From Blastopirellula marina DSM 3645 (GTDB taxonomy: Bacteria > Planctomycetota > Planctomycetia > Pirellulales > Pirellulaceae), in contig NZ_CH672377.1 of the NCBI RefSeq assembly GCF_000153105.1, forward strand, positions 1,104,989 to 1,168,988: a DNA stretch of 64,000 nt. Reading direction: 5' to 3'. The notes below the pieces were generated by a model. The model did no database searches. It was not told the origin of the DNA and saw nothing but the letters and a program-made list of their open reading frames with translations. The first letter of the stretch is position 1, and each line of letters opens with the position of its first letter. The position numbers and the translations under genes were made by a program. Below, in pieces: positions 18,244 to 28,237 of this stretch.

Positions 18244-19011
18244 ATGACTTCGCACGGCAACTGCGGTACCATTAACGACGGGAAACGCCGCTGCAGGCAA
18301 GTCGCCCAGTCTCCAGCCGCCGAGAATTTTTTGTCTGAAGATGACCCCCGAAACGAGCCGGAAATCGACGAAGCGCCGCCGCTAAGTCCTCGCGAGCATG
18401 CAGAATACTTTGTTCGCTCGGTTGTTTTGCTCGAAGCGGCGCTGCTGGGCGTCGCCATCTTTTTGGGCTGGATGTTTGGCGTTTCTCCCTGGCAAAGCGC
18501 CAGTTGGACAGCGGAACAACCGCTGGCGGCCGCTTGGGCATTTGGGATTGGCGCCGTCGCAACTTTGCCGCTCATCGCTTTTTTCTTCTTTCTCCGCTTC
18601 AACAAAAGCGCCGCGTCGCTTGATTTGCGGCGTGTGATGGAAACGCAAGTTGTCCCTCAGTTCTCCTCGGCCACCGTGTTTGAATTGGGAATTGTGGCGT
18701 TTGCCGCGGGACTATGCGAAGAGGCGCTTTTTCGCGGCTTTCTGCAATCTGGCTTGACGTCGATCTTGTCCGAGTCGTTTGGGGGCGCTGCGACGGCGAT
18801 CATTGCCGCTAGCGTCTTATTTGGCCTGGCCCACTATCTATCGCCTGAATATGCCGCCGCCGCGACCACAATGGGCTGCTACTTTGGGCTGCTGTTCTAT
18901 TGGACGGAGGACTTAATCGCGCCGATCACCACGCACTTTCTGTATGATTGGTTCGCGTTGGTTTACATGCGCAGCCGCGGCGCAACTTCCGTCGATTCTG
19001 GCGACGACTAG
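18244..19011 (+). CDS. CPBP-family intramembrane metalloprotease
   Basis: 255 residues if the ATG at 18244 is used. The first 29 residues look non-native, and a TTG at 18331 giving an acidic start (MSEDDPRNEPEIDEAPP) is an equally good choice; no clear ribosome site decides it. About six membrane segments follow. The three CPBP (Abi/RCE1) motifs are present: EEALFRGFLQ, FGLAHYLS, and HFLYDWFAL. RCE1 relatives are glutamate/histidine-based membrane proteases; some bacterial members are tied to bacteriocin immunity, but the substrate here is unknown. Confidence 0.85.
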   Translation: MTSHGNCGTINDGKRRCRQVAQSPAAENFLSEDDPRNEPEIDEAPPLSPREHAEYFVRSVVLLEAALLGVAIFLGWMFGVSPWQSASWTAEQPLAAAWAFGIGAVATLPLIAFFFFLRFNKSAASLDLRRVMETQVVPQFSSATVFELGIVAFAAGLCEEALFRGFLQSGLTSILSESFGGAATAIIAASVLFGLAHYLSPEYAAAATTMGCYFGLLFYWTEDLIAPITTHFLYDWFALVYMRSRGATSVDSGDD

Positions 19012-19099
19012 CCGCGCGACGGCGATTGTAGATTCTCCCCTGTTTCTCTAAAAATAGAGAATGCAGACGCATGTCCGACCGCAAGCCGAAAGACGCCCG

Positions 19100-20659
19100 A
19101 TGGAAACGCTGGATCTGAAGGATTTTGAGTGGAAAACCGTCATCCGTAATCTGACGATCGATGACTTTGACCAGTTGGTCGAAATGCAAGGTCGCTGCTT
19201 TCCGGGGATGAAGCCCTGGAGTCGCGAACATATCGAGAGTCAGATCAAGACCTTCCCCGACGGACAGATCTGCATCGAAATTGACGGCAAACTAGCCGCG
19301 TCCAGCAGCAGTTTGATCGTCGACTACAACCCGAACATGGCCTGGCACAACTGGTCTGCAGTCGCCGACAACGGATATATTCGGAATCATAATCCGAAGG
19401 GAGACACGCTCTACGGGATCGAAATCATGGTCGACCCCGAGTTCCGCGGCATGCGACTTTCGCGGCGTCTCTATGACGCTCGCAAAGAAGTTTGCCGGCA
19501 TTACAACCTCTCGCGGATCATCATCGGCGGCCGCATTCCCGGCTATCACAACCATGCCGATTCGCTTTCGGCCCGAGAATACATCGAGAAAGTGGTCGAC
19601 CGGGCCCTGTTTGACCCGGTGTTAACCGCCCAACTGGCCAACGGATTCGCCCTGCAAGGTTTGATTCCCAATTATTTTCCTGGCGACGAAGCGTCACGGG
19701 GCTACGCGACGTTTCTGGAGTGGCTCAATCTCGACTATCAACGGGGCGCCAAACGTCGCTACCACCACGTGGTCGAACCGATTCGCCTGGCGGTGGTGCA
19801 ATACGAAATGCGCCCCGTGAAAGACTTCAGCGAATTCGCGACCCAGTGCGAGTTCTTCATCGACGTCGCGTCGGATTACAAAAGCGACTTTGTGGTCTTT
19901 CCAGAGCTCTTCACGACCCAATTGCTCTCGTGCGTCGCAGGCTCGCGTCCCGGCCAAGCGGCTCGACGTCTGGCCGAGTTCACGCCGCAATATCTCGACC
20001 TGTTCACTGAAATGGCGGTCAAGCACAACGTCAACATCATCGGCGGTTCGCAGTTTGTGATCGAAGATGAGACCCTTTACAACGTCTCGTATCTATTCCG
20101 TCGCGACGGGACGCTTGGCAAACAATACAAGATCCACATTACCCCTAGCGAACGCAAATGGTGGGGCGTTTCGCCCGGGGACAAGGTCGAAGTGTTTGAC
20201 ACCGACTGCGGCAAAATCTCGATTCTGGTTTGCTACGACATCGAGTTTCCGGAGCTTGTCCGCATCGCGGCCCAGAAGGACGCCGGAATCGTCTTTGTTC
20301 CCTTCAATACCGACACGCGACAAGGCTATCTGCGAATTCGGCATTGCGCGTTGGCTCGTTGCGTCGAAAATCACGTTTATGTCGCCGTCTCGGGCTGCAC
20401 CGGCAACTTGCCTTTCGTTGAAAACTCGGACCTGCACTACGCCCAATCAGCAATTTTTACGCCGGCCGACGCCGAGTTCGCTCGCGATGCGATCGCCGCC
20501 GAGTGCAATCCGAACATCGAGACGATGATTATCCATGACGTAGATGTCGAGCAACTACGCCGGCACCGAGAAAGCGGCAATGTGCAAAACTGGAACGATC
20601 GCCGCCGCGACCTCTATAAGGTCGTCTACAAGGAAGACGGCGCCGAGCGAGAGATTTAA
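19100..20659 (+). CDS. GNAT acetyltransferase fused to a carbon-nitrogen hydrolase
   Basis: 519 residues from the ATG at 19100; an in-frame ATG at 19061 would add 13 residues. The N-terminal GNAT domain spans about 10-205 with the acetyl-CoA loop region [20 protein letters not shown]. The C-terminal nitrilase domain (about 215-480) has the Glu-Lys-Cys triad in [23 protein letters not shown] and [13 protein letters not shown]. Such fusions occur in several bacterial phyla and are annotated as amidohydrolases of unknown substrate. It converges with lhgO and the two genes share 4 bp at their ends. Confidence 0.9.
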   Translation: METLDLKDFEWKTVIRNLTIDDFDQLVEMQGRCFPGMKPWSREHIESQIKTFPDGQICIEIDGKLAASSSSLIVDYNPNMAWHNWSAVADNGYIRNHNPKGDTLYGIEIMVDPEFRGMRLSRRLYDARKEVCRHYNLSRIIIGGRIPGYHNHADSLSAREYIEKVVDRALFDPVLTAQLANGFALQGLIPNYFPGDEASRGYATFLEWLNLDYQRGAKRRYHHVVEPIRLAVVQYEMRPVKDFSEFATQCEFFIDVASDYKSDFVVFPELFTTQLLSCVAGSRPGQAARRLAEFTPQYLDLFTEMAVKHNVNIIGGSQFVIEDETLYNVSYLFRRDGTLGKQYKIHITPSERKWWGVSPGDKVEVFDTDCGKISILVCYDIEFPELVRIAAQKDAGIVFVPFNTDTRQGYLRIRHCALARCVENHVYVAVSGCTGNLPFVENSDLHYAQSAIFTPADAEFARDAIAAECNPNIETMIIHDVDVEQLRRHRESGNVQNWNDRRRDLYKVVYKEDGAEREI

Positions 20660-21837
20660 AGCGTATCCACGATCGTTTTCGCAATTTGCAGCGCAGACGT
20701 CGCGGCAGGGCTCGGCGCATTGAGCACGTTCACCATGCGCCCTGCCCGCTGAATCAAAAAGTCGTCGACCAGATCGCCGCTCGGAGCGATCGCTTGGGCG
20801 CGAATGCCGGCCGGCGCCGTGGAGATGTCAGACGCTTGAATCTCCGGCACCAGACGCTGTAGCGACCTTAAAAAAGCGGTCCGTGAGCAAGACCGATACA
20901 GCTCTTGCAGGCCTGCTTTCCAGTGCCGCCCGGCTAATTTCCGAAAACCGCCGTACGAAATCGACTCCCACAAATCACGCAAGTTGACATCGAATTTTCC
21001 ATATCCTTCGCGGGCCAGCGCCAGCACTGCGTTGGGACCGCACTCGACGCCGCCGTGGATCATCCGCGTGAAGTGAACGCCCAAAAACGGAAAGCTAAGA
21101 TCGGGAACGGGGTAAATCAGGTTGCGGCAGAGTCGCTCTGATTCCGAGCTCAGCTCGAAGTATTCTCCCCGAAACGGCACAATCTGGGCCTCGGGCCTGG
21201 CGCCGGAAAGTTGCGCAACTCGATCGCTGTAGAGCCCGCAGCAGTTGATTGCAATCTCGCCGATCAATGATCCGGCGGTTGTTTCGATCGCAATTTCACT
21301 TTCGTGTTCGATAATCGAAAGGACTTTTGCGTTCAGGCGAATTTCGCCGCCGCGCTGGCGAATCAAATCGGCCAGCTTTTCACTCACTTGGCGATAATCG
21401 ACGATTCCGGCGTCCGGCACATGAATCGCCTCGATCCCGGCGCAATACGGTTCCAACTCGAGCAGTCGCTCACGGCTGATCCGCTCGCAGCGGACGCCGT
21501 TGGCTTGCCCCCGCTGGTAGATCTTCTGCAGTTGCGGCAACTCGGCTGGTTCGACGGCGACGATGACTTTTCCGCAGATGTCATACGGGATCGACTGCTC
21601 GCGACAAAACTGTTCCATCAACGCTTTGCCGGCGCGGCAGTTGGTCGCTTTCAGCGAACCAGGCTTGTAATAAATGCCCGAGTGGAGCACGCCTGAGTTG
21701 CGTCCCGTTTGATGCGTCGCTAACGCGACCTCTTTTTCGCAGACGATGACGCGACGATCGGGATCACGTTGCAGTATTTCGTAGGCGGTTGCGAGCCCGA
21801 CGATTCCTCCCCCCAAAACGATAGCATCGTAGCGCAT
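20656..21837 (-). CDS. lhgO: L-2-hydroxyglutarate oxidase
   Basis: 393 residues. An FAD-dependent oxidase of the DAO fold that converts L-2-hydroxyglutarate to 2-oxoglutarate. The dinucleotide-binding start [18 protein letters not shown] (residues 5-22), the [18 protein letters not shown] stretch and the later [20 protein letters not shown] and PAGIRAQAI are characteristic of LhgO/YgaF. Its ATG shares one base with the stop of the thiamine-binding protein gene (TAATG), so the two are probably cotranscribed and coupled. Confidence 0.93.
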   Translation of the reverse strand: MRYDAIVLGGGIVGLATAYEILQRDPDRRVIVCEKEVALATHQTGRNSGVLHSGIYYKPGSLKATNCRAGKALMEQFCREQSIPYDICGKVIVAVEPAELPQLQKIYQRGQANGVRCERISRERLLELEPYCAGIEAIHVPDAGIVDYRQVSEKLADLIRQRGGEIRLNAKVLSIIEHESEIAIETTAGSLIGEIAINCCGLYSDRVAQLSGARPEAQIVPFRGEYFELSSESERLCRNLIYPVPDLSFPFLGVHFTRMIHGGVECGPNAVLALAREGYGKFDVNLRDLWESISYGGFRKLAGRHWKAGLQELYRSCSRTAFLRSLQRLVPEIQASDISTAPAGIRAQAIAPSGDLVDDFLIQRAGRMVNVLNAPSPAATSALQIAKTIVDTL

Positions 21838-22175
21838 TACGAATCTTGCTCGCTGCTAGCTGAACCAAGGGTTTTCAGTTTGCGTCCCAGCTTCTGCTCG
21901 ACCGCATCGACTTTTGTTTGCAGGCGGCCTGAATAGCCAGCTCGATAATCAAGTTTTGCTGTGCATGTAACACGGTCGCAATCGGCGGCCATCGCCTCTA
22001 AACAGGCTTTGAGAACTGCTAGCACCTGATCAATCTCGCCTTCAATGATCGTTCCCATGGCATGAAGTCGATATTCGAGACCACTTTTGTCGATAATATC
22101 GAGACTGCGGGCAACGTACTCGCTGACACTGTCCCCTTTATTAAGGGGCGACATGCTGAATTCCAACAGGACCAT
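21837..22175 (-). CDS. MTH1187/YqgV-family thiamine-binding protein
   Basis: 112 residues. The small ferredoxin-like protein starts MVLLEFSMSPLNKGDSVSEYV and contains YRLHAMGTIIEGEIDQVL, both hallmarks of the MTH1187/YkoF-like family, some members of which bind thiamine or hydroxymethylpyrimidine. It is followed directly by lhgO (one-base overlap). No riboswitch-like structure was recognised upstream (22176-22363). The role with lhgO is not clear; co-expression is inferred from the overlap. Confidence 0.85.
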   Translation of the reverse strand: MVLLEFSMSPLNKGDSVSEYVARSLDIIDKSGLEYRLHAMGTIIEGEIDQVLAVLKACLEAMAADCDRVTCTAKLDYRAGYSGRLQTKVDAVEQKLGRKLKTLGSASSEQDS

Positions 22176-22363
22176 GGCTCAATCAATGTTTCGCTAGCGG
22201 AAATATTTTTGCAATTCGTGAACCGGTTCACCTTTGAGACGAAAAGTGCTCTAGAGCCGGCCAGGACCAATCACTAGACTACGCCCCCTCAAGTTTCACC
22301 GCGAGAGACAGTTGAACTCCCTGATCGCGCTGAAGTTTTAACGGCAAGAGCGGAAGTAGAACG

Positions 22364-23428
22364 ATGAATTTCGGAACAGGCGACAGAACGAATCTCCGTT
22401 ACGCGGTTTGCGTCGCCGTAGGGATGATTGCCTGGCTGCTCTTCGGCATTGGATCAGCGCTGGCTCAATATCCAGAAGCCTACCAGCGCGATCTCGATAC
22501 CTTAATACCCGGTGACGAATATACCGGCCCTCGTCCAACTTTTGCTATTTCGCATCTCGAAGCAGGCAACCAGGAAGCGTTGCCCTTTCCGGACCGGCCG
22601 ATTGAAGTTTCCGAATACGAACTGAACAATCAACCATGGTACGACGCTTCAGGCGACTACGATGATTGGCAAGTCTTGCCCACCGGGCATATCTACAAAG
22701 CACATCTGGCGAACGTCAAAGAATCTCGCATGGCGGTGAAGATTGTCGATCTCACCGGCGACACGACCATTTTGGACGGCAACCTCGGCGGACGCTTTGG
22801 CGTCTTCCGCTATGGCAATCATGATCCCTATATGCCGCAAGGCATCCAGTGGGACGTCGAAGGTTCGGCGCATGTGCGACTCGACATTCCGGAAGAAGTG
22901 GACGTTCGCGCCGTCGACTTTCGCGCCGGTAATCAGTTGACTTGGAGCTACGACCAGGCGCCCAATCACCGTTCGCGCTTCGGTTACTATCACCTCAGTT
23001 CGCATCTGGGGGACGAGTTCCTGATCAAGAATCCCGGCTATAACCGGCTAAACTACTCACGTGACGTGCTGATCTTTGGACACTCGATTTATCTGCGCGA
23101 AAAGATTCGCATCTATGGACAAATCGGCTGGGCGTTTTATACGACCAGCCTCTCCAAGCCGTGGGAACTGGACTTCGGATTCGAATGGTCACCGATCTAC
23201 GCTACAGGCCCCTGGGGAGAACCCTTTTTCGCGATCGATGGGCATCTTCGCGAAGACGTCAATTGGGGCGGAACGGTTACCGTACAAACCGGCTGGGCCT
23301 GGGTCGGCGATGATTCCGGTCATCTCTTGCGAATCGGTTTGCAATATCTGAATGGAGCGAGCAGTCAATACTCGTTCACCGGTTATTCAGAACAGCAAAT
23401 CGGCTTCGGCATCTGGTACGACTACTAG
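22364..23428 (+). CDS. DUF1207 family exported protein
   Basis: 354 residues. A signal peptide (about residues 1-35) ends in IGSALAQ. The mature part matches DUF1207 proteins as I know them: LPTGHIYKAHLANVKESRMAV, then a region rich in alternating aromatic residues (FGYYHLSSHLGDEF, GHSIYLREKIRIYGQIGWAFY), ending in FGIWYDY. The alternating pattern and terminal aromatic residue suggest an outer-membrane beta-barrel. Function unknown. A hairpin follows at 23436-23457 before a convergent lipoprotein gene. Confidence 0.85.
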   Translation: MNFGTGDRTNLRYAVCVAVGMIAWLLFGIGSALAQYPEAYQRDLDTLIPGDEYTGPRPTFAISHLEAGNQEALPFPDRPIEVSEYELNNQPWYDASGDYDDWQVLPTGHIYKAHLANVKESRMAVKIVDLTGDTTILDGNLGGRFGVFRYGNHDPYMPQGIQWDVEGSAHVRLDIPEEVDVRAVDFRAGNQLTWSYDQAPNHRSRFGYYHLSSHLGDEFLIKNPGYNRLNYSRDVLIFGHSIYLREKIRIYGQIGWAFYTTSLSKPWELDFGFEWSPIYATGPWGEPFFAIDGHLREDVNWGGTVTVQTGWAWVGDDSGHLLRIGLQYLNGASSQYSFTGYSEQQIGFGIWYDY

Positions 23429-23435
23429 TCGTCAA

Positions 23436-23457
23436 GCAAGCGGAAGGGTCCGCTTGC
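23436..23457. terminator. Hairpin between convergent genes
   Basis: A perfect 9-bp stem (GCAAGCGGA / TCCGCTTGC) with the loop AGGG lies 8 bp after the DUF1207 stop and 19 bp before the end of the convergent lipoprotein gene. There is no clear T-run, so it could be a bidirectional weak terminator or 3'-end stabiliser. Confidence 0.45.
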
Positions 23458-23475
23458 CTGCGATTCTTTGGCGTT

Positions 23476-23886
23476 CTACTTGGCTCGTTCAACGGTGAAA
23501 GTCGGCGTATTCATGCCGGCGGTCACTTCGAGTTCCAATCCTGAAGTTTCGTAGCTTTGGAACTTCGCTTCGATCACTTTGCCAACGCGTTCATCGCCGG
23601 TGGCCTGACGCGGCACGATCAGCACGCGATGCTTTCCTGGCAATGCGCCATCTTCGGCCTCGAAGGTCGAAATGACGAACTTCCCCTCGTCATCGATCGA
23701 ACCGCGTGCGCTGACATCTTGTTCCAGAGAATCGAACTCGACGGCGCCGCCTCTAAGTTCTCTTGCCGGTGCGCCATCGGGATAAACGATCGATCCGTGC
23801 ACCGGATAGGTTCCGTTTCCGCAGCCGGCGGTAACGCCCAGAATCGCGAAACAGCTAAAAGCAAACAGCGCATGTCGATATTCCAT
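23476..23886 (-). CDS. Small lipoprotein with a transthyretin/carboxypeptidase-regulatory-like fold
   Basis: 136 residues. The N-terminus holds a hydrophobic stretch and the lipobox VTAGC (cysteine at residue 22). The remainder is a predicted beta-sandwich: YPVHGSIVYPDGAPARELRGG, then GSIDDEGKFVISTF, DGALPGKHRVLIVP. Planctomycetes encode many such short lipoproteins, often beside DUF1559 genes, as here. Their function is unknown; a surface or periplasmic structural role is a guess. Confidence 0.7.
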   Translation of the reverse strand: MEYRHALFAFSCFAILGVTAGCGNGTYPVHGSIVYPDGAPARELRGGAVEFDSLEQDVSARGSIDDEGKFVISTFEAEDGALPGKHRVLIVPRQATGDERVGKVIEAKFQSYETSGLELEVTAGMNTPTFTVERAK

Positions 23887-24198
23887 AAATATCCCTGTAA
23901 TTATGTAAAATAACGCTTTTAATCCCCCTCTATTCTAGTACATTTGTCATGAAACGGAAAGAGTTTGAGATCTATTGCAGCTTTTTAGGAATTTTCGCAA
24001 TCAACCCTCTCCCCCACAGAAAAGGGGCAACGTCCCTCGCTCATTCCGAAGACTGTTTCTCCCCATCCTGCAAACTAACACGACCGCATTTCGCCTTTAA
24101 GTCGCCCCGAAATGGCGCTGATGCGTGCAATCCGCTCCCTCTCATGCCTGAGATCGGATTAATCCATTTCCTGGTTTGTACTGCCAAAGGGCGAACTC
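23887..24198. other. Intergenic region between divergent genes
   Basis: 312 bp between the lipoprotein gene (minus) and the first DUF1559 gene (plus). It must hold both promoters, and an AT-rich stretch lies at about 23886-23950. An open frame from 23949 runs into the DUF1559 gene in a different frame and is not convincing. No structured RNA was recognised. Confidence 0.5.
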
Positions 24199-25098
24199 AT
24201 GACGTATCCCATTTCCACTCGTCGCGAAGGACGAGCCGCTTTCACCTTGGTGGAACTTCTTGTCGTGATTGCGATTATCGGCGTGTTAATCGCTTTGCTG
24301 TTGCCAGCAGTTCAACAGGCGCGTGAAGCAGCCCGCCGAATGAGCTGTAGCAACAATCTAAAACAGATGGGACTGGCGCTGCACAATCACCACGATACCT
24401 ACGGACACTTGCCCAATAGTCGTCGCGACGCCTATCCCAACTGGATCGTCGATACCCTGAAGTTCCTCGAGCAAAACAACTTGTCGGAACAATGGGACCG
24501 CAGCAAGAACTACTATCACGCAGATAACCAAACGGCCCGAGAAACTGCGGTCGAACAGTTATATTGCCCCTCACGTCGCGGGCCCATGCTGAGCGAACCA
24601 GAGTCGCTACAAAACTCCGGCTCAACTTTCGTGGTCGGCATGGTCGCGGATTATGCCGCCAACGTTGGCACCGGCACGAATGACTATGCCAATAGCGCGA
24701 CATTCACCGGTTTGTTCCGACTCTTCGGAACCAGCGGCAGTGGAGCGCCGCAAGGCCTGTCGTTCCGAGACGTCACCGACGGCACGAGCAACACGTTTCT
24801 TGTCGGCGAGAAGCATGTCGACATCCAAAAGTTCGGAGTCGGAGGACTCGACTTCACCGACGGCGGCGCCTACAACGGCGACGGCTTCAACTCGATGCGC
24901 TTCGCTGGCCCCAGCAAAACGCTGGCCCGCTCTCCCGCCGACACGGCTTCCAACATCTTCGGAAGCTACCATCCCGGCATCTGCCAATTCGTATTCGTGG
25001 ACGGCAGCGTTCGCAATATTCCTGTGACGATTAATGCAACGACCCTCGGCTATCTGGCGGCTCGCAACGACGGCGAAGTGGTCAACACCGATTGGTAG
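24199..25098 (+). CDS. DUF1559 pseudopilin-like protein, tandem copy 1
   Basis: 299 residues. The N-terminus is a type IV pilin/type II secretion pseudopilin signal: basic leader, G at residue 13-14 region, then [16 protein letters not shown], continuing into the helix [16 protein letters not shown]. The planctomycete DUF1559 part follows with [36 protein letters not shown], and the C-terminal [19 protein letters not shown]. The H-x-G-x-x-x-x-x-x-DGSVR end is typical. It is presumably processed by a prepilin peptidase and placed at the cell surface; the function of this very expanded family is not known. First of three tandem paralogues. Confidence 0.93.
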   Translation: MTYPISTRREGRAAFTLVELLVVIAIIGVLIALLLPAVQQAREAARRMSCSNNLKQMGLALHNHHDTYGHLPNSRRDAYPNWIVDTLKFLEQNNLSEQWDRSKNYYHADNQTARETAVEQLYCPSRRGPMLSEPESLQNSGSTFVVGMVADYAANVGTGTNDYANSATFTGLFRLFGTSGSGAPQGLSFRDVTDGTSNTFLVGEKHVDIQKFGVGGLDFTDGGAYNGDGFNSMRFAGPSKTLARSPADTASNIFGSYHPGICQFVFVDGSVRNIPVTINATTLGYLAARNDGEVVNTDW

Positions 25099-25120
25099 TT
25101 TGAAGCGGCATGCCATCTAC

Positions 25121-25150
25121 AGCCGGGCTCGTATCTATGCGACCCGGCTT
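25121..25150 (+). terminator. Possible terminator hairpin after DUF1559 copy 1
   Basis: AGCCGGG (25121-25127) pairs with CCCGGCT (25143-25149), 22 bp after the stop codon. The following sequence is T-rich (TTGCCTTTAT) but has no uninterrupted T-run. Confidence 0.5.
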
Positions 25151-25415
25151 GCCTTTATCAAACACAAATGGCAATTCTTGGGCGATATCTTCCCCATTCC
25201 GTTAGTTTATTCTTGACTAGCGACGCCACCGAATCATGAGCGTAGATATCTTGTTTGGAATTATCTGCACCGCAAACCACTTGCAATGCCGATAAATCTT
25301 CTACAATAAAGCGCAGCGGCTTTGAGTGTTTTTTTAAAGTCGTTATTTTCATCTGATTTCAGATATTTACTTAGATCTCTTATCCACTTTTCTTCTTTAC
25401 GAAGGCGGCCGCAGA
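25151..25415. other. Intergenic region before DUF1559 copy 2
   Basis: About 265 bp, AT-rich relative to its surroundings, with TTTTTTTAAA near 25328-25338 and a T-rich stretch up to 25400. It probably carries the promoter of the second DUF1559 gene. No open frame with coding character was seen. Confidence 0.4.
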
Positions 25416-26294
25416 ATGCAGATCTCCTCTCAGCGAACTCGTTTCCGGACCGGGTTTACCTTGGTCGAGTTGTTGGTCGTTATTGCGATCATCGGCGTTT
25501 TGATCGCCCTATTGCTCCCCGCCGTCCAACAAGCTCGCGAAGCGGCGCGGCGCATGAGTTGCTCCAACAATTTGAAACAGTTGGGACTAGCGATGCACAA
25601 CCACCACGACACGTTCGGTTCGCTCCCCTGCAGCCGCAAAGACTTCCACCAGACTTGGCTCGTCGATATCTTGCCGTTCATTGAACAGACAAATGTCTAC
25701 GATCAGTGGGACCTAACCAAAAACATTTACCACGCCGACAATCAAGTCGCCCGGGAAATCTCGGTCGAAGCGTACTTCTGCCCTTCGCGGCGCGACGGCT
25801 CGGAACTGAGCCAAGACACCAAGAGCGATGGTGATGCCTACACGATTAAAGGAGCGCTCGCGGACTACGCTTGTAACGCTGGAACCGGCGTAAACGACTA
25901 CTTCAACGAACCTACGTTTAACGGCGTCTTCTGCCTGAACGGGCAAGGAGCGACCAAAGGACTTGGACTACGGGATGTTACCGACGGAACGAGTAATACC
26001 TTCATGGTCGGTGAAAAGCATGTCAACCTGGATCATTTCGGCGAGAAAGCCTACGGCGACAGCCCTGCCTATAACGGGGATCACGGTCAGTCGAATCGGT
26101 ACACAGGCTCCGGCCGCTCTTTAGCTCGCACGAACCGCGACACGAGCGCTAATATCTTTGGAAGCTATCACCCTGGCATTTGCCAGTTTGTCTTCGTCGA
26201 TGGAAGCGTCCGCAATGTGAACATCACGACTAGCACCACGATCCTTGGTCGTCTGGGGGCGCGAAATGACGGTGAAGTCGTGAGTCTCGATTAG
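25416..26294 (+). CDS. DUF1559 pseudopilin-like protein, tandem copy 2
   Basis: 292 residues from ATG. The leader MQISSQRTRFRTG is followed by the pseudopilin helix [16 protein letters not shown], identical to that of its neighbours, and by [19 protein letters not shown]. The middle shows YFCPSRRDG, GTGVNDYFNEPTFNGVF and DGTSNTFMVGEKHVN. The end [20 protein letters not shown] is shared with copy 1. The middle third is clearly diverged from both neighbours, so the tandem array is old enough for divergence outside the signal and tail. Its stop codon overlaps the foot of a hairpin. Confidence 0.93.
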   Translation: MQISSQRTRFRTGFTLVELLVVIAIIGVLIALLLPAVQQAREAARRMSCSNNLKQLGLAMHNHHDTFGSLPCSRKDFHQTWLVDILPFIEQTNVYDQWDLTKNIYHADNQVAREISVEAYFCPSRRDGSELSQDTKSDGDAYTIKGALADYACNAGTGVNDYFNEPTFNGVFCLNGQGATKGLGLRDVTDGTSNTFMVGEKHVNLDHFGEKAYGDSPAYNGDHGQSNRYTGSGRSLARTNRDTSANIFGSYHPGICQFVFVDGSVRNVNITTSTTILGRLGARNDGEVVSLD

Positions 26295-26311
26295 CTAGGC
26301 ATTTGCCTAGC
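26294..26311 (+). terminator. Hairpin at the stop codon of DUF1559 copy 2
   Basis: GCTAGGCA (26294-26301) and TGCCTAGC (26304-26311) form a perfect inverted repeat beginning at the last base of the stop codon. No T-run follows, so it may be a 3'-end stabilising structure. Confidence 0.4.
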
Positions 26312-26519
26312 CCTAATCTGGTAAAGGAATTCTGGAACGCTAGGAGTTATGGGACTTAATCGCCAGAACTCCCTTAAGCCCCCCCAGCAGGCAAGATTCC
26401 TACCGAAATCGAGCTCAGAGCATTTGAGAATCTATTAATTTCTGTTATTTTGCAATAATATCCCGCCTATCCGGGATTGATCTTATCTTTTCATCGAAGT
26501 TCTCCTGGAATGCTTGTCT

Positions 26520-27416
26520 ATGTTCGCACCTCGTCGCGACCGATCTCGGATCGGGTTCACCCTAGTTGAGTTGCTGGTCGTCATTGCGATTATCGGCGTC
26601 TTAATCGCGCTGTTGCTTCCCGCTGTCCAACAAGCTCGAGAAGCGGCGCGACGCATGAGCTGCTCCAATAATTTGAAGCAGATCGGCTTGGCGATGCACA
26701 ATCACCATGACACTTTCGGAAATCTGCCCAATGGCCGTGTCGACCTCCGTCAGACTTGGCTCGTGGATATTTTGCCGTTTGCGGAACAGCAAGTCTTGTT
26801 CGATAAGTGGGACCTGACGAAACAGTACTATGATTCCGCAAATCAACTGGCTCGTGAAACCCCCTTTTCCGCCTACTTCTGCCCTTCGCGCCGTTCTCCC
26901 GAAGAATTGAGCGACGGCGACGTGCGTGACAACTCATCCCCGGAAGTTGTTGTCAACGGTGCGCTGGCGGACTATGCGGCGAATGCCGGAACCACCGGCA
27001 CTGACTACTGGACCTCGACTTCCTTCAACGGCGTGTTTTACCGCCTCCAAGGAGACCCGTCGAGTTCCGGCAATCGAGGCGGTTTGGCATTCCGCGACAT
27101 CACCGATGGTCTCAGCAACACGTTCCTGATCGGTGAGAAGCACGTTCACATCGATCACTTCGGGGAAAAGGGATATGGTGACAGCGGCGCCTATGACGGC
27201 GACCACGGCAGTTCTGTTCGCAAGGCGGGCACAGGGAATGCGTTAGTTCGTACGATTCGCGATACCAGCGGCGGCCTGTTTGGCAGTTACCATCCGGGGA
27301 TTTGCCAGTTCGTCTTTGGCGACGGCAGCGTGCGTAACATCAATGTCACCATCAACACGACCACGCTCGGCAACATGGCCGCGCGCAATGATGGCCAAGT
27401 CATCACCTTCGATTAA
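26520..27416 (+). CDS. DUF1559 pseudopilin-like protein, tandem copy 3
   Basis: 298 residues from the ATG at 26520; a TTG two codons earlier is also possible. Leader [12 protein letters not shown], then [16 protein letters not shown] and [22 protein letters not shown]. Later motifs are [39 protein letters not shown] and [18 protein letters not shown]. It is closer to copy 2 than to copy 1 by eye (for example HFGEKxYGDSxAYxGDHG is shared by 2 and 3). A terminator follows at 27449-27483. Confidence 0.93.
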   Translation: MFAPRRDRSRIGFTLVELLVVIAIIGVLIALLLPAVQQAREAARRMSCSNNLKQIGLAMHNHHDTFGNLPNGRVDLRQTWLVDILPFAEQQVLFDKWDLTKQYYDSANQLARETPFSAYFCPSRRSPEELSDGDVRDNSSPEVVVNGALADYAANAGTTGTDYWTSTSFNGVFYRLQGDPSSSGNRGGLAFRDITDGLSNTFLIGEKHVHIDHFGEKGYGDSGAYDGDHGSSVRKAGTGNALVRTIRDTSGGLFGSYHPGICQFVFGDGSVRNINVTINTTTLGNMAARNDGQVITFD

Positions 27417-27448
27417 CGGTCCCGCGGCAACACCCCATCTGCCGTCGA

Positions 27449-27483
27449 AAAGCTCGGCGAGCTTTGGTTCGCAGAGCTTTTTT
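27449..27483 (+). terminator. Terminator after DUF1559 copy 3
   Basis: AAAGCTC pairs with GAGCTTT at 27459-27465 (loop GGC), and a second GAGCTTTTTT at 27474-27483 offers an alternative pairing ending in a T-run. It lies about 33 bp after the stop and just before the convergent NUDIX gene. Confidence 0.6.
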
Positions 27484-27499
27484 GTGCGCGGAACGGCGC

Positions 27500-28000
27500 T
27501 TAGGACCGGCGTCCAAAACGCTCGTAATACAGCAGGCCCGCGATGGTCTTGCCATCTTTGATGCGGCCATCGCCGATCATCGCGATCGCGTCGGCAAGCG
27601 GCACGATCAGGTTTTCGATTTCTTCACCCGCTTCACGTTCGGGAGGCCCCTCGGTGAGTCCCGTGGCGACGTAAACAAACATCCGCTCATCCATGATTCC
27701 CGGCGATGGATAGAACTGGACCAGTAGTTCGACCGATTCGGCGGAATAGCCGGTCTCTTCGGTCAGCTCGCGGGCGGCGGTCACCTCGGGCGGCTCATTC
27801 GGTTCGAGCGTGCCGGCCGGTAGTTCGATCAACGTTTCGTCGACGGCAACTCGATAGTTGCGAATCAAACAAATCTGATCGGCGTCAACAATCGGCAATA
27901 TTACCGCGGCGCCGGGATGACGGACGATATCGCGCTGGCGTCCGTCGTGCACTACCCGATCCACCGCGAAACGAATTCCTTCATAGCGACGATCGACCAT
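27500..28000 (-). CDS. NUDIX hydrolase (ADP-ribose pyrophosphatase-like)
   Basis: 166 residues from the ATG at 28000, chosen because AAGGGA precedes it. The frame stays open to 28225, but that part covers the terminator of the next gene and cannot be coding. The NUDIX box is complete: G-x5-E (GTLEPNE) and RELTEETGY near residues 74-97. The surroundings (VILPIVDADQICLIRNYR, QFYPSPGIMDERMFVYVA) match the ADP-ribose pyrophosphatase (NudF/YqkG) subfamily, which hydrolyses ADP-ribose to AMP and ribose 5-phosphate. The substrate is inferred from subfamily resemblance. Confidence 0.9.
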   Translation of the reverse strand: MVDRRYEGIRFAVDRVVHDGRQRDIVRHPGAAVILPIVDADQICLIRNYRVAVDETLIELPAGTLEPNEPPEVTAARELTEETGYSAESVELLVQFYPSPGIMDERMFVYVATGLTEGPPEREAGEEIENLIVPLADAIAMIGDGRIKDGKTIAGLLYYERFGRRS

Positions 28001-28184
28001 CCATTTCCCTTTGCGAAAAACCTGCTGGATCTGCGCGTGATGTTCGACACATTGCCGAAAAAAACCTGAGAGTCTGCGCACACCAAGGGCGAGCATACCA
28101 ACGTCACCCACCAACGTTAACCAGAGGGCGATGGTTGTTTCGTGCCTATGCTGCCGCAACATCGCATCTGGACGCTCGGCGCAT

Positions 28185-28215
28185 AAAAAAAGGGACGAGC
28201 GCTGCGGCTCGTCCC
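28185..28215 (-). terminator. Rho-independent terminator of the EF-hand gene operon
   Basis: On the minus strand a perfect 9-bp stem (GGGACGAGC / GCTCGTCCC, positions 28192-28215) is followed by seven T (28185-28191). It lies 23 bp after the stop at 28238 and ends the esterase-dioxygenase-EF-hand run. Confidence 0.85.
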
Positions 28216-28237
28216 CTTCTGACATGATTCGCGCTGA

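Noticed and set aside
22176-22363. Thiamine (TPP) riboswitch upstream of the thiamine-binding protein gene
   Set aside because: The conserved THI-box sequence elements were not found in this 188-bp gap.
28001-28225. In-frame upstream extension of the NUDIX gene
   Set aside because: It covers a clear terminator of the neighbouring gene and has no family similarity; the ATG at 28000 has a good ribosome site.
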